In this document: positions 27,822 to 37,532 of the stretch, piece by piece
Numbering within the stretch: the stretch's first letter is position 1
Layout of the letters: the number at the start of each line of letters is the position of its first letter
NCBI RefSeq assembly: GCF_003208655.1
Contig: NZ_QKLU01000002.1
Span: forward strand, 684,285-748,284
Direction: 5' to 3'
DNA length: 64,000 nucleotides
Origin: Pedobacter nutrimenti
GTDB lineage: Bacteria; Bacteroidota; Bacteroidia; Sphingobacteriales; Sphingobacteriaceae
The notes under the pieces: generated by a model
Told to the model about the DNA's origin: nothing
Database searches by the model: none
What the model saw: the letters and a program-made list of their open reading frames with translations, nothing else
Made by a program: the position numbers and the translations under genes

Positions 27822-29294
27822 ATGTCAGGACATAACGAATCAATATTAAGAGAACCATTAATCACCGGACAAAATATCACGTATGCAAAAATTACGGACG
27901 ATATTTTAACCCCGGTAGAGAATAAGCCCAACAGGGCATGGTGGATAGGCTTCATCGTTGCATTAATGGGTGCTACACTTTGGGTGGTAGCGGTGAGCTA
28001 TACCTTTTGGAATGGTATCGGTGCATGGGGATTAAACAAAACAGTGGGCTGGGCCTGGGACATCACCGGTTTCGTATGGTGGGTTGGTATTGGTCACGCA
28101 GGAACGCTGATTTCAGCGGTACTGTTGCTTTTCCGTCAGAACTGGAGAAACTCCATTAACCGTTCAGCTGAGGCGATGACCATTTTTGCGGTAATCTGTG
28201 CTGCGACCTATGTTGTGTCACACATGGGTAGACCGTGGCTAGCTTACTGGGTACTTCCATTACCAAATCAGTTCGGATCATTATGGGTAAACTTTAACTC
28301 TCCGCTGGTTTGGGATATGTTTGCAATCTCCACTTACTTTTCTGTATCCCTTTTATTCTGGTATACAGGTTTATTGCCTGATATTGCAACCATCCGTGAC
28401 CGTGCAGTAGGTTTAAAAAGGAAAATATATACGGTGTTGTCTTTTGGCTGGACCGGAAATGTAAAAACCTGGCAGCGTTTTGAGGCCGTATCTCTGATCC
28501 TTGCAGGTATTTCAACACCTCTGGTACTTTCTGTACACACGATTGTATCCATGGACTTTGCAACATCCGTTATTCCAGGATGGCATACGACGATCTTCCC
28601 TCCATATTTTGTGGCCGGGGCGATTTTCTCAGGCTTTGCAATGGTATTAACTTTATTACTGGTTGCCCGTAAGGTACTGGGCCTTGAAAACTACATCACC
28701 ATGTTCCATATTGAATCGATGAACAAAATCATCATTCTAACCGGATCGATTGTAGGTGTGGCTTATTTAACGGAGTTTTTCATCGCCTGGTATTCAGGTT
28801 CTGAATATGAACAATACGCTTTCATCAACCGTTCTACCGGTCCTTACTGGTGGGCATACTGGATGATGATGACTTGTAACGTAATCTCTCCACAGTTGTT
28901 GTGGTTCAAGAAAATCCGTACCAGCATTCCTGCAACCTGGATTCTTTCTATTGTGGTAAACATCGGTATGTGGTTTGAGCGTTTTGTAATCATTGTAACT
29001 TCTTTACACCGTGATTATATTCCTTCGAGCTGGGCAATGTTTTATCCAACCTGGGTAGACGTCGGTGTGTTCGTAGGATCAATCGGAGTATTCTTTACCT
29101 TGTTCCTGTTGTTTTTACGTGTTCTTCCATCTATTGCAATTGCTGAGGTTAAATTGTTATTGAAGAGCGCCAGTGAGCAGGCTAAATTGGAACAGATTAA
29201 AGATGGCCATTTAGATAAGGAACAAGTTAGGGAGTATGTCGAGTCCTTAGAGAAATTCGATAGTGTTAAACAAGAAGAATACGCAAAAATATAA
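27822..29294 (+). CDS. actC: Alternative complex III quinol-binding membrane subunit ActC (NrfD/PsrC-like)
   Basis: 490 residues with about ten membrane segments, including WWIGFIVALMGATLWVVAVS near residue 40 and the NrfD-type GFVWWVGIGHAGTLISAV near residue 90. NrfD family subunits bind menaquinol and may take part in proton movement. The C-terminal 45 residues are charged and cytoplasmic. The stop lies two bases before the actD start. Confidence 0.96.
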   Translation: MSGHNESILREPLITGQNITYAKITDDILTPVENKPNRAWWIGFIVALMGATLWVVAVSYTFWNGIGAWGLNKTVGWAWDITGFVWWVGIGHAGTLISAVLLLFRQNWRNSINRSAEAMTIFAVICAATYVVSHMGRPWLAYWVLPLPNQFGSLWVNFNSPLVWDMFAISTYFSVSLLFWYTGLLPDIATIRDRAVGLKRKIYTVLSFGWTGNVKTWQRFEAVSLILAGISTPLVLSVHTIVSMDFATSVIPGWHTTIFPPYFVAGAIFSGFAMVLTLLLVARKVLGLENYITMFHIESMNKIIILTGSIVGVAYLTEFFIAWYSGSEYEQYAFINRSTGPYWWAYWMMMTCNVISPQLLWFKKIRTSIPATWILSIVVNIGMWFERFVIIVTSLHRDYIPSSWAMFYPTWVDVGVFVGSIGVFFTLFLLFLRVLPSIAIAEVKLLLKSASEQAKLEQIKDGHLDKEQVREYVESLEKFDSVKQEEYAKI

Positions 29295-29296
29295 CA

Positions 29297-29833
29297 ATGA
29301 GTAATATCAAATATATATTAGGCAGTTTTGGCGATCCTGACGAAATGATGCATGGCATCGAAAAATTGCAGGAGAATAATATTAAGATACACGATGTATA
29401 TACCCCAATGCCAATACATGGTATTGAAGCAAAATTGGGCGTGAAACGTTCAAGACTGGATATCGCAGCATTTTGCTTTGGTATTACAGGAACGATGACC
29501 ATGCTTTCTTTTGTATACTATGCCGCTGTATTGGACTGGCCGGTAAACATAGGTGGTAAACCTCATTTTGCATTGCCGGATTTTATTCCGATTACTTTTG
29601 AGTTGACCATATTGTTCTGTGCGTTCGGATTGGTAGGTTCCTACTATGCTTCAACACATTTGTTCCCGGGAAGGGCACCAAGGGTAATGGACCTTCGTGC
29701 AACTGATGACAGGTTTATTATAGCTATTGATGCTAAAGAGAATGCTGAACACAGCAAAATAGATGGTTTATTAAAAGAGGCAGGTGCCTTAGAGATAAAA
29801 TATAATGAAAGGAAGTATATTAGCTATGAATAA
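29297..29833 (+). CDS. actD: Alternative complex III subunit ActD (DUF3341)
   Basis: 178 residues. The N-terminal soluble region (YILGSFGDPDEMMHGIEKL, VYTPMPIHGIE) is the DUF3341 signature; two membrane hairpin helices follow at ~58-80 and ~103-125 and a soluble C terminus. It stabilises the membrane part of alternative complex III. The 3' end overlaps actE by eight bases (or 29 if actE starts at its upstream ATG). Confidence 0.95.
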   Translation: MSNIKYILGSFGDPDEMMHGIEKLQENNIKIHDVYTPMPIHGIEAKLGVKRSRLDIAAFCFGITGTMTMLSFVYYAAVLDWPVNIGGKPHFALPDFIPITFELTILFCAFGLVGSYYASTHLFPGRAPRVMDLRATDDRFIIAIDAKENAEHSKIDGLLKEAGALEIKYNERKYISYE

Positions 29834-30410
29834 GACTGGAATAGTATATGTAGCATTTTTTGCATTAACTGTAGCTGTGTCTCTTTCATCATGCAGAGAT
29901 AAAAGGAGTACGGGCTTGGAGTATGCACGGAACATGTATGATCCTATTGCTTACAATCCGGATCAACCAAATAAAAACTTTGCCAACGGGCAGACGGCAC
30001 AAACTCCTCCTCCAAATACAGATCCTGTAGGTTTTGTAAAGTACGAGTATGCCAATACAAAGGAAGGATATGAGGCAGCAGGTAAAAACCTGGTTAACCC
30101 GCTTCCTTTAACCGAGCAAAACCTGTTGCAGGGAAAACATTATTTTACGGTATTCTGTGCACCTTGTCATGGTGATAAAGGAGACGGAAAAGGACATTTG
30201 GTACAGATTGAGAAATTTACAGGTGTACCAGCCTATCATGGTGATGCAGCTTCTTCAAGAGGCGGTATGATGAAGGACCTGACTGCCGGAAAAATTTATC
30301 ATACCATTATGTATGGTTTAAATAACATGGGCTCGCATGCCTCTCAATTGTCTCCTAAAGAGAGATGGGAAGTGGTGATGTACGTTCAAAAATTACAAAA
30401 AATACAATAG
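29826..30410 (+). CDS. actE: Alternative complex III monoheme cytochrome c lipoprotein ActE
   Basis: 194 residues from ATG 29826; this gives a clean type II signal peptide (lipobox SLSSC, Cys23). An in-frame ATG at 29805 would add seven residues and cannot be excluded. One heme motif, CAPCHGDKGDGKGH, begins at residue 111, and a distal Met is available in GGMMKDL or NMGSHAS. ActE is the membrane-anchored cytochrome c that receives or delivers electrons at the periplasmic side. Gap of 14 bases to actF. Confidence 0.93.
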   Translation: MNKTGIVYVAFFALTVAVSLSSCRDKRSTGLEYARNMYDPIAYNPDQPNKNFANGQTAQTPPPNTDPVGFVKYEYANTKEGYEAAGKNLVNPLPLTEQNLLQGKHYFTVFCAPCHGDKGDGKGHLVQIEKFTGVPAYHGDAASSRGGMMKDLTAGKIYHTIMYGLNNMGSHASQLSPKERWEVVMYVQKLQKIQ

Positions 30411-30424
30411 AAAAGCAAGAATAA

Positions 30425-31639
30425 ATGGGAACTCATAATTATAATTTAACTGAGCAGTTTGAGTTTACAGGAAAAGCAAAAAACCTGAGCATCGCAGCCA
30501 TCGTTATTGGTATTGCTGCAATCGCTTATGGTTTCTCTGATCATGAACTTCATGAAAGGACTTTTGCAAACCTGTTACTAATGGGATATTACTTTGCATG
30601 CGTATGTATGTCGGGTGCATTCTTTCTAGCGGTTCAATTTGTTGCACAGGCAGGATGGTCTGCCTCTATTTTACGCGTACCACAGGCAATGGCGAAAACG
30701 CTGCCAATTGCTTCTGTAATTTTAATTGCTATTGTTGGTGCCGGTTTATATTCACATAACTTATACCACCACTGGAATGCGCCAGGTTTAACAGATCCCA
30801 GCAGTCCGGAATATGATAAAATCATAGAAGGTAAATCTCCTTTCCTGAATGTACCGTTCTTTATGGCACGTCAGTTGATTTTCCTTGGGGTTTACAGCTT
30901 TTTTGCTGTTCTGTTATCCAAATTATCTGCTCATGAGGATTTGGAAGGCGGATTAAATTCTTACAGGAAAAGCTTTAAATATTCTTGTGTATTCCTGGTT
31001 ATCTATGGTTTTACAACGCCTGTTTTCGCTTTCGATACCGTAATGTCATTAGAGGCACACTGGTTTTCGACCATGTTTGGATGGTATAACTTCGCAGCCA
31101 TGTGGGTAAGCAGTTTGGCAACTATTGCTATTATCCTGATTCTTTTAAAGAAAGCGGGTTATATGTCATGGGTAAACAACAGCCACCTGCACAACTTAGG
31201 TCAGTTCATTTTTGGTTTTTCCATCTTCTGGACTTATGTTTGGTTTGCACAGTTCCTGTTGATTTATTATGCAAACATGCCAGAGGAAACTGTATACTTT
31301 TACAAACGCTTTGAGTTCTATAAATTCTGGTTCTACCTGAACCTGACCTTGAACTTCCTTGCTCCGGTATTGCTTTTAATGGACCGTGACAATAAAAGAA
31401 GTGAAAACACTTTATTGATCGTTTCCATTCTGGTTTTAATTGGTCACTGGGTAGATTACTACCAAATGATTATGCCAGGAACGGTTGCTGAACATAATGG
31501 ATTTGGATTTATAGAAATCGGAACTGCTGTAGGTTTTGTAGGATTGTTTACTTTTACAGTATTAACCGCATTAAGTAAAAAACCGTTGGTTGCAAAAAAC
31601 CACCCGTTTTTACAGGAGAGTTTGAACCACCATTTGTAA
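30425..31639 (+). CDS. actF: Alternative complex III membrane subunit ActF
   Basis: 404 residues with about ten membrane segments, related to ActC/NrfD in overall build. Typical segments: GAFFLAVQFVAQAGWSASIL near residue 63, TPVFAFDTVMSLEAHWFSTMFGWYNF near residue 200 (shared with the quinol-oxidoreductase subunit family), and SIFWTYVWFAQFLLIYYANMP near residue 277. Last subunit gene of the complex III set; coxB begins 65 bases later. Confidence 0.95.
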   Translation: MGTHNYNLTEQFEFTGKAKNLSIAAIVIGIAAIAYGFSDHELHERTFANLLLMGYYFACVCMSGAFFLAVQFVAQAGWSASILRVPQAMAKTLPIASVILIAIVGAGLYSHNLYHHWNAPGLTDPSSPEYDKIIEGKSPFLNVPFFMARQLIFLGVYSFFAVLLSKLSAHEDLEGGLNSYRKSFKYSCVFLVIYGFTTPVFAFDTVMSLEAHWFSTMFGWYNFAAMWVSSLATIAIILILLKKAGYMSWVNNSHLHNLGQFIFGFSIFWTYVWFAQFLLIYYANMPEETVYFYKRFEFYKFWFYLNLTLNFLAPVLLLMDRDNKRSENTLLIVSILVLIGHWVDYYQMIMPGTVAEHNGFGFIEIGTAVGFVGLFTFTVLTALSKKPLVAKNHPFLQESLNHHL

Positions 31640-31704
31640 TGAATGGTTGTATATAGTATATAGATTAACAGATAATAGAAGTACAGCGTACTACTTTTAA
31701 GAAA

Positions 31705-32952
31705 ATGAGTTTAAGAAAATTTATAAGTAATAAAACAATGGCGGTCTTAGCAGTGATGGTTACTGCATTTGCAAACACCAGCGCATTTGCTCAGGAAGCT
31801 GCTGCCGGTGCCGCCGCCGCAGCTCCAGCCAAACCGGTAGATATGGGGCCGATTTATAAATCGGTGATCTTCTATGCGATGCTCTTCTTGTTGTTGTGTT
31901 TATTCATAGCAATAGTTGGAAAAGCACTTCGGGTATATGAACTGACCCGTGAAGCACAAGGCAAATCTACAGGTATCAACTGGAATGCAGTGAACGGAAG
32001 CTTGTTCGCCCTGTTCCTGATTGTAGGTCTTTATGGCGTATATTGGGAATATACTGTACATGGTAACATGCTTTTACCACAGGCAGCTTCAGAACATGGG
32101 GAAAAGATCGACCAGATGTTTAACATTACATTGATCATTACAACCATCGTTTTTATTCTTACACACATTATACTTTTTACTTTCACTTACTTCTACAAAA
32201 GTTCAGGTAAAAGAAAAGCATATTATTATCCGCACAACAATACCCTGGAAAAAATCTGGACATTTATACCTGCCCTTGTTTTAACGGTACTGGTACTGAT
32301 GGGCTTTTTAACCTGGAGATCTATTTTCTATAAAGTGGAAGATCCAAACAACAAACCATTGAACATAGAAATTACTTCTCAGCAGTTTGCCTGGACCATA
32401 CGTTATCCAGGAAAAGATGGTGTTGTGGGTCGTAAAAACTTTAAACTCATTACAGGTATTAACGGTCTGGGGATGGATTTTAAAGACAAGAACAATTTAG
32501 ACGACCAGTCTGCTGATGAATTGGTGATTCCTGTAAACAAACCGGTTAAACTGATTTTAACCAGTAAAGATGTTCTGCATAGTTTTTATATGCCGCATTT
32601 CAGGGTTCAGTTGAACACTGTACCAGGTATGGCTTCTTATTTTGAGTTTACTCCAACCATTACTACTGCAGATATGCAGGTAAAAACAAATGATCCTGCA
32701 TTCAAATATTTGTTCTATTGTTCAAAAATCTGTGGATCTGGACACTATAACATGCAGAAAACGGTAAGGGTTGTATCTCAACAGGAATATGATGCATGGA
32801 TTGCAAAACAGCCTACCTTTATAAATAATGATTTAAGGAAGCAATTTAATTTGCCTGTTGTGGCAGAGCCTGCTAAAGGTACTGCGGATGCAGCAGAGAC
32901 AGCAAAGGATACCGCTGCTGTAAAAACAAATCAATTGGCTTTAAAAAAATAA
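31705..32952 (+). CDS. coxB: Cytochrome c oxidase subunit II
   Basis: 415 residues, longer than usual. After a signal peptide (ASAFAQ) comes an Ala-rich stretch and two extra membrane segments (near residues 52-75 and 100-120) before the two canonical helices (~140-165 and ~190-210). The periplasmic CuA domain contains the ligand set CSKICGSGHYNM near residue 338 and the upstream His in LHSFYMPHFR. The C-terminal tail is Ala/Thr/Lys-rich and probably disordered. Accepts electrons from cytochrome c. Gap of 20 bases to coxA. Confidence 0.96.
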   Translation: MSLRKFISNKTMAVLAVMVTAFANTSAFAQEAAAGAAAAAPAKPVDMGPIYKSVIFYAMLFLLLCLFIAIVGKALRVYELTREAQGKSTGINWNAVNGSLFALFLIVGLYGVYWEYTVHGNMLLPQAASEHGEKIDQMFNITLIITTIVFILTHIILFTFTYFYKSSGKRKAYYYPHNNTLEKIWTFIPALVLTVLVLMGFLTWRSIFYKVEDPNNKPLNIEITSQQFAWTIRYPGKDGVVGRKNFKLITGINGLGMDFKDKNNLDDQSADELVIPVNKPVKLILTSKDVLHSFYMPHFRVQLNTVPGMASYFEFTPTITTADMQVKTNDPAFKYLFYCSKICGSGHYNMQKTVRVVSQQEYDAWIAKQPTFINNDLRKQFNLPVVAEPAKGTADAAETAKDTAAVKTNQLALKK

Positions 32953-32972
32953 TAATACTGGAATAGAGCATT

Positions 32973-34859
32973 ATGTCAACGATAACATTACACGACACAC
33001 ATAACCACGATGACCACGCACATGGTCATCACAAGGAAACCTTTTTAACGAAATATGTCTTTAGCCAGGATCACAAAATGATCGCTAAGCAGTTTTTGAT
33101 CACAGGTATCATCATGGCTGTTATTGCCATGGGCCTGTCGATTTTATTTCGTCTTCAACTGGCCTGGCCTGATAAAAGTTTCCCTATTTTAGAAACCTTT
33201 TTGGGTAAATGGGCTGAAGGTGGCAGGATCAGACCGGATTTTTATCTGGCATTGGTAACCATACACGGTACCATTATGGTATTCTTTGTATTAACCGCTG
33301 GTTTGAGTGGTACTTTCAGTAACTTACTGATCCCTTTACAGATCGGAGCAAGGGATATGGCTTCTCCATTCCTGAACATGCTTTCTTACTGGTTCTTCTT
33401 TAGTGCCTGTGTGATCATGATGGGATCGTTTTTTATTCAGACTGGTCCGGCAAGTGCGGGCTGGACGGTATATCCGCCTTTATCTGCATTGCCAAAAGCT
33501 ATTGACGGCTCTGGTTTGGGTATGACCATGTGGTTAATCAGTATGATCCTTTTTGTTGCTTCTTCGCTTATGGGAGGTATCAATTATGTATCAACTGTAT
33601 TGAACATGCGTACAAAAGGTATGGACCTTTGGAAAATGCCTTTGACCATCTGGGCCTTCTTTTTAACCGCCATTTTGGGTATCTTATCTTTCCCTGTACT
33701 GGTTGCAGGTGTGGTATTGTTAATTTTTGACAGAAGTTTTGGTACAAGTTTTTATTTGTCGGATATCGTCATCGGTACGCAGGTACTTCCAAACGAAGGT
33801 GGTTCACCTATTTTATGGCAGCATTTATTCTGGTTCCTTGGTCACCCTGAGGTATATATTGTAATTATGCCTGCTTTGGGTATTTCTTCTGAAGTCATTT
33901 CGGTAAATGCCAGAAAACCAATTTTCGGTTACCATGCCATGGTTTACTCTTTGATCGGTATCACAATCCTGTCCTTTATCGTATGGGGTCACCACATGTT
34001 TGTAACGGGTATGAATCCTTTACTGGGTGGTGTGTTTATGATCACAACCTTAATTATTGCGGTACCTTCAGCAGTAAAAACATTTAACTATCTGGCTACT
34101 TTGTGGAGAGGAAATATCCGCTTTACTCCAGCTATGTTGTTTGCAATCGGATTGGTATCCTTCTTTATTTCAGGTGGTTTAACCGGTATTTTCCTTGGAA
34201 ATGCTTCTCTGGATATCAACTTACACGATACTTATTTTGTAGTAGCCCACTTCCACCTGGTTATGGGATCGGCGGCCATTTTTGGTATGCTTGCAGGGGT
34301 TTATCACTGGTTCCCTAAAATGTTTGGCAGAATGATGAATGATAAATTGGCTTATCTTCATTTCTGGGTAACTTTTGTATGTGCTTACCTGGTATTTTTC
34401 CCGCTGCACTTTTTAGGTCTGGACGGTGTACCACGTCGTTACTATGCATTTACTGAATTTGAATTTATGCAAAAATGGGTTACAGTAAACGTTTTTGTTA
34501 CCTGGGCAGCAATCGTTGCAGCTTTAGCACAAGTGGCTTTCCTGTTTAACTTTTTCTATTCTATTTTTAAAGGTAAAAAAGCACCACAAAACCCTTGGGA
34601 ATCCAATACATTGGAGTGGACTACACCTGTGGAACACCTGCATGGAAACTGGCCTGGTGAAATTCCAACAGTGTACCGTTGGCCATATGATTACAGCAAA
34701 CCTGGTGCTGAAGAAGATTTCATCCCTCAGACAGTGCCTTTCTCTAAAACAATGAGTTCTAATATGCCGCACGATTTCGAAGGAAATGCGGAATCTGAAC
34801 GCATTCAGAACGAATGGAATTTAAAGCAGCAAAAATTAGAAGACGCTAAGCAAGACTAA
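32973..34859 (+). CDS. coxA: Cytochrome c oxidase subunit I
   Basis: 628 residues, 12 or more membrane helices. Heme and copper ligands are visible: HGTIMVFFV (heme a), WFLGHPEVYIVIMPALG with the Glu of the D-channel and the CuB His cross-linked to Tyr, WGHHMFVTGM (CuB), and HDTYFVVAHFHLVMG (heme a3 and a). The N-terminal His-rich stretch (HDTHNHDDHAHGHH) is unusual but common in this phylum. Followed by an intrinsic terminator at 34883. Confidence 0.98.
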   Translation: MSTITLHDTHNHDDHAHGHHKETFLTKYVFSQDHKMIAKQFLITGIIMAVIAMGLSILFRLQLAWPDKSFPILETFLGKWAEGGRIRPDFYLALVTIHGTIMVFFVLTAGLSGTFSNLLIPLQIGARDMASPFLNMLSYWFFFSACVIMMGSFFIQTGPASAGWTVYPPLSALPKAIDGSGLGMTMWLISMILFVASSLMGGINYVSTVLNMRTKGMDLWKMPLTIWAFFLTAILGILSFPVLVAGVVLLIFDRSFGTSFYLSDIVIGTQVLPNEGGSPILWQHLFWFLGHPEVYIVIMPALGISSEVISVNARKPIFGYHAMVYSLIGITILSFIVWGHHMFVTGMNPLLGGVFMITTLIIAVPSAVKTFNYLATLWRGNIRFTPAMLFAIGLVSFFISGGLTGIFLGNASLDINLHDTYFVVAHFHLVMGSAAIFGMLAGVYHWFPKMFGRMMNDKLAYLHFWVTFVCAYLVFFPLHFLGLDGVPRRYYAFTEFEFMQKWVTVNVFVTWAAIVAALAQVAFLFNFFYSIFKGKKAPQNPWESNTLEWTTPVEHLHGNWPGEIPTVYRWPYDYSKPGAEEDFIPQTVPFSKTMSSNMPHDFEGNAESERIQNEWNLKQQKLEDAKQD

Positions 34860-34882
34860 AATCAGTCTTAAATTATACTAAG

Positions 34883-34927
34883 GGGTATCTGCAGTGAGTA
34901 AATACTTACAACAGATACCCTTTTTTT
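34883..34927 (+). terminator. Intrinsic terminator inside the respiratory cluster
   Basis: Outer stem GGGTATCTG (34883-34891) with CAGATACCC (34912-34920), inner stem GTGAGTA/TACTTAC with an AA loop, then seven T. The ATG of ctaA is only 12 bases beyond the T-run, so downstream genes depend on read-through or on a promoter hidden at the hairpin. Confidence 0.85.
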
Positions 34928-34939
34928 AAATAGAATTCA

Positions 34940-35998
34940 ATGATTCCAACTTCCGAAGCAAGATTCATCAGACTTAATTTAATCACAGTAATTGTAACAT
35001 TATTGCTGATTCTGGCTGGTGGTATCGTGCGCAGTACCGGATCAGGAATGGGCTGTCCGGACTGGCCTAAATGTTTCGACCAATATGTGCCCCCGACTTC
35101 TGTCGATCAGCTTCCAGCCAATTATAAAGAGAAGTATGTTGCAAAAAGGGTTCAAAAGAATGAGCGTTTTGCAAAGACACTGGATAAATTGGGCAGAAAG
35201 GACCTGGCCGACAGCATCAGGCATGATGTTTCTATATTACAACCAGAGACGTTTAACGCAGCAAACACCTGGACGGAATATATAAACCGTTTAATGGGTG
35301 CCTTAACAGGTTTTCTTTTGATTGGGCTGGCTATTCTGGCCTGGACATTCAGAAAAAAAGCAAGCAGATTGTTCTGGTTAAGTATACTGAATTTAGTCGT
35401 CGTGGTTTTTCAGGCCTGGCTTGGCTCTATTGTGGTTTCCACGAATTTACTTCAATGGGTGGTTACGGTACATATGCTCCTGGCCTTGGTGATGCTGGCT
35501 ATTTTAGTGTATACCTATAATTATGCGAAGCAATTGCACCAGGAGGAAATGACCATCATTTCAAAAACTGCGGGTTTGAAGTTGCTTATTCTGGCAGCGG
35601 TTGTGGTGAGTATTATTCAAATTGTGGTTGGAACAGAGGTGCGGGAAGCAGTAGACATGATCTCTAAAAAACTTTTGTATAATGACAGGGCAAGCTGGGT
35701 GGAAAGGGTTGGTGCAATTTTCTCTTACCACCGGGACCTGGCCATCCTGGTCGCGGTATTGAACGTGTTTATTTACAAAATCGTAATGGACAAGTTCGGA
35801 GGGAAGGCGACTGAACTCCGGGTCGGTAATTCAATTGTAATTGTTTTAATTGTCCAGGTATTAAGCGGTATTTTATTGTCTAACTTTGCCCTCCCGCCTT
35901 ATGCACAGGCGATACATATATTGTTCTCAACAACCTTGTTTACCCTTCAGTTTTATCTTTATCTGCTGGTGTACAGGACAAATACATATAAACAGTAA
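34940..35998 (+). CDS. ctaA: Heme A synthase (COX15/CtaA)
   Basis: 352 residues, about eight membrane segments. Converts heme O to heme A for the oxidase. Family features: GGIVRSTGSGMGCPDWPKCF near residue 26 with the conserved Cys pair, EYINRLMGALTGFLLIGLA near 118 with the heme-ligand His/Arg region, and VVTVHMLLALVMLAIL near 175. A larger extracytoplasmic loop (residues 45-110) is Lys-rich. It lies between a terminator and ctaB (15-base gap). Confidence 0.95.
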   Translation: MIPTSEARFIRLNLITVIVTLLLILAGGIVRSTGSGMGCPDWPKCFDQYVPPTSVDQLPANYKEKYVAKRVQKNERFAKTLDKLGRKDLADSIRHDVSILQPETFNAANTWTEYINRLMGALTGFLLIGLAILAWTFRKKASRLFWLSILNLVVVVFQAWLGSIVVSTNLLQWVVTVHMLLALVMLAILVYTYNYAKQLHQEEMTIISKTAGLKLLILAAVVVSIIQIVVGTEVREAVDMISKKLLYNDRASWVERVGAIFSYHRDLAILVAVLNVFIYKIVMDKFGGKATELRVGNSIVIVLIVQVLSGILLSNFALPPYAQAIHILFSTTLFTLQFYLYLLVYRTNTYKQ

Positions 35999-36012
35999 TT
36001 AAACTATATACA

Positions 36013-36915
36013 TTGAAACAGTTTTTATCCGATTTCTCAAAATTAATTAAGTTCAGGCTAACCTTTCTGGTGGTGTTCTCGGCTTCTATTACTTTTTTGA
36101 TGGGATCAAAAATGCAGGTGTACCGCGGAAGTATTCCGGGAATAGACTGGATGAACTGGCTGATCCTGATTGCCGGTGGTTTTTTTGTAACGGGTGCTGC
36201 AAATTGTTTTAATGAGATTATTGAAAAAGATCTGGATAAGTTAATGACCAGGACTAAAGACCGTCCTATGCCTGCAGGTAGAATGACCACAGGACAGGGA
36301 CTGGTTTCAGGTTTGGTTATGGGGATGCTCGGCACCTGGTTATTGGGTAAATTGAACCTGGAAACCGGAATATTGTCGGTGTTTTCAATTTTATTATATG
36401 CCTTTGCTTATACCCCTTTGAAAAGAAAATCCCCAATTGCGGTTTTTGTAGGTGCCATACCAGGTGCATTGCCTCCATTAATCGGGTATTTGGCTGCATT
36501 GGGCCATACGACTACTTTTTTTGCCGCTGACTATGAGATTGCAGTCATTTTATTTTTAGTCCAATTTGTTTGGCAGTTTCCTCATTTCTGGTCTATCGCC
36601 TGGGTTTTAGACGATGATTATAAAAAAGCGGGTTTCCGTTTGCTGCCAACCACCCAAAGGGACAAGACCAGCGCGCTGATTACTTTTCTGAGTACAGTCG
36701 TTTTAATACCGGTAAGTTTACTGCCGACCTTTTATGGCTTTGGCGGTTATTATATAGCAGGAGTTTCTTTAATTGCGGGTTTGGTTTTTGCCTGGTTAGC
36801 TTTTAAACTGTTGCTCAACAGGGATCTGGCCAGTGCACGTAAGGTAATGTTTTGTTCATTCTTTTACCTGCCTTTGGTACAGCTTGTTTTATTGTTCGAT
36901 TTTTTAACTAAATAA
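36013..36915 (+). CDS. ctaB: Protoheme IX farnesyltransferase (heme O synthase), TTG start
   Basis: 300 residues, UbiA-type prenyltransferase that adds farnesyl to heme B. Motifs: NCFNEIIEKDLDKLMTRTKDRPMP near residues 63-85 (the NxxxDxxxD Mg-prenyl site) and WQFPHFWSIAWVLDDDYKKAG near 185. There is no ATG in frame before the first membrane helix; the TTG at 36013 gives the family's usual N terminus MKQFLSDFSKLIKFRL, so a TTG start is preferred. Confidence 0.95.
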   Translation: MKQFLSDFSKLIKFRLTFLVVFSASITFLMGSKMQVYRGSIPGIDWMNWLILIAGGFFVTGAANCFNEIIEKDLDKLMTRTKDRPMPAGRMTTGQGLVSGLVMGMLGTWLLGKLNLETGILSVFSILLYAFAYTPLKRKSPIAVFVGAIPGALPPLIGYLAALGHTTTFFAADYEIAVILFLVQFVWQFPHFWSIAWVLDDDYKKAGFRLLPTTQRDKTSALITFLSTVVLIPVSLLPTFYGFGGYYIAGVSLIAGLVFAWLAFKLLLNRDLASARKVMFCSFFYLPLVQLVLLFDFLTK

Positions 36916-36923
36916 TTATTCAA

Positions 36924-37502
36924 ATGGTTCATACCTTAAAGGAAGAAGATTTAAATACAGGTACCCGGGCAAAGAAATTTATTGTCTGGTTATTTGTGGT
37001 GTCTTCTACGATTATGTTTGGCGGCTGGACAAGTTATTATATTGTTTTTGCAGCGTCTAAGGGAAAAGGACACGGATTGGTTCTGCCAGATGTGTTTATG
37101 TACAGCACAGCTGTATTGATCTGCAGCAGCATTTGTCTTTTCCTTGCTTCCAGGGCACTTAGAAACGGGGACCAGATAAAGCAAAAAGCCTTTTTAGGAC
37201 TAACGTTATTGCTTGGATTGACTTTTGGTTACCTTCAGTTTGATGCCTGGTCCAGTTTATACCATAGCGGGGCTGTACTGGTTAATAATAATGCGGCAAT
37301 TTCTTTAATCTATGTGGTTTCAGGAATGCACCTGTTGCACATTTTAGCAGGACTTTGCCTGATTGGATATACCTTTTATGGGGCAAGTTCCAATGTGTCT
37401 GAAGACAGACAGCGTTTCAGGATGGAAGTGTCCTCAATATTTTGGCATTTTATAGATATATTATGGATATATCTGTATGTTTTTTTACTTTTGAACAGTT
37501 AG
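36924..37502 (+). CDS. Cytochrome c oxidase subunit III-like protein (short form)
   Basis: 192 residues, five membrane segments, matching the short heme-copper oxidase subunit III family: FIVWLFVVSSTIMFGGWTSYYI at residue 18, GMHLLHILAGLCLIGYTF near 138, and the C-terminal WHFIDILWIYLYVFLLL. It lacks the first two helices of classical subunit III. It is followed 30 bases later by a second subunit III gene; Bacteroidota cox clusters usually have both. Confidence 0.93.
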   Translation: MVHTLKEEDLNTGTRAKKFIVWLFVVSSTIMFGGWTSYYIVFAASKGKGHGLVLPDVFMYSTAVLICSSICLFLASRALRNGDQIKQKAFLGLTLLLGLTFGYLQFDAWSSLYHSGAVLVNNNAAISLIYVVSGMHLLHILAGLCLIGYTFYGASSNVSEDRQRFRMEVSSIFWHFIDILWIYLYVFLLLNS

Positions 37503-37532
37503 ACTTTTTAACAAACTATTACAATTTTTAAA

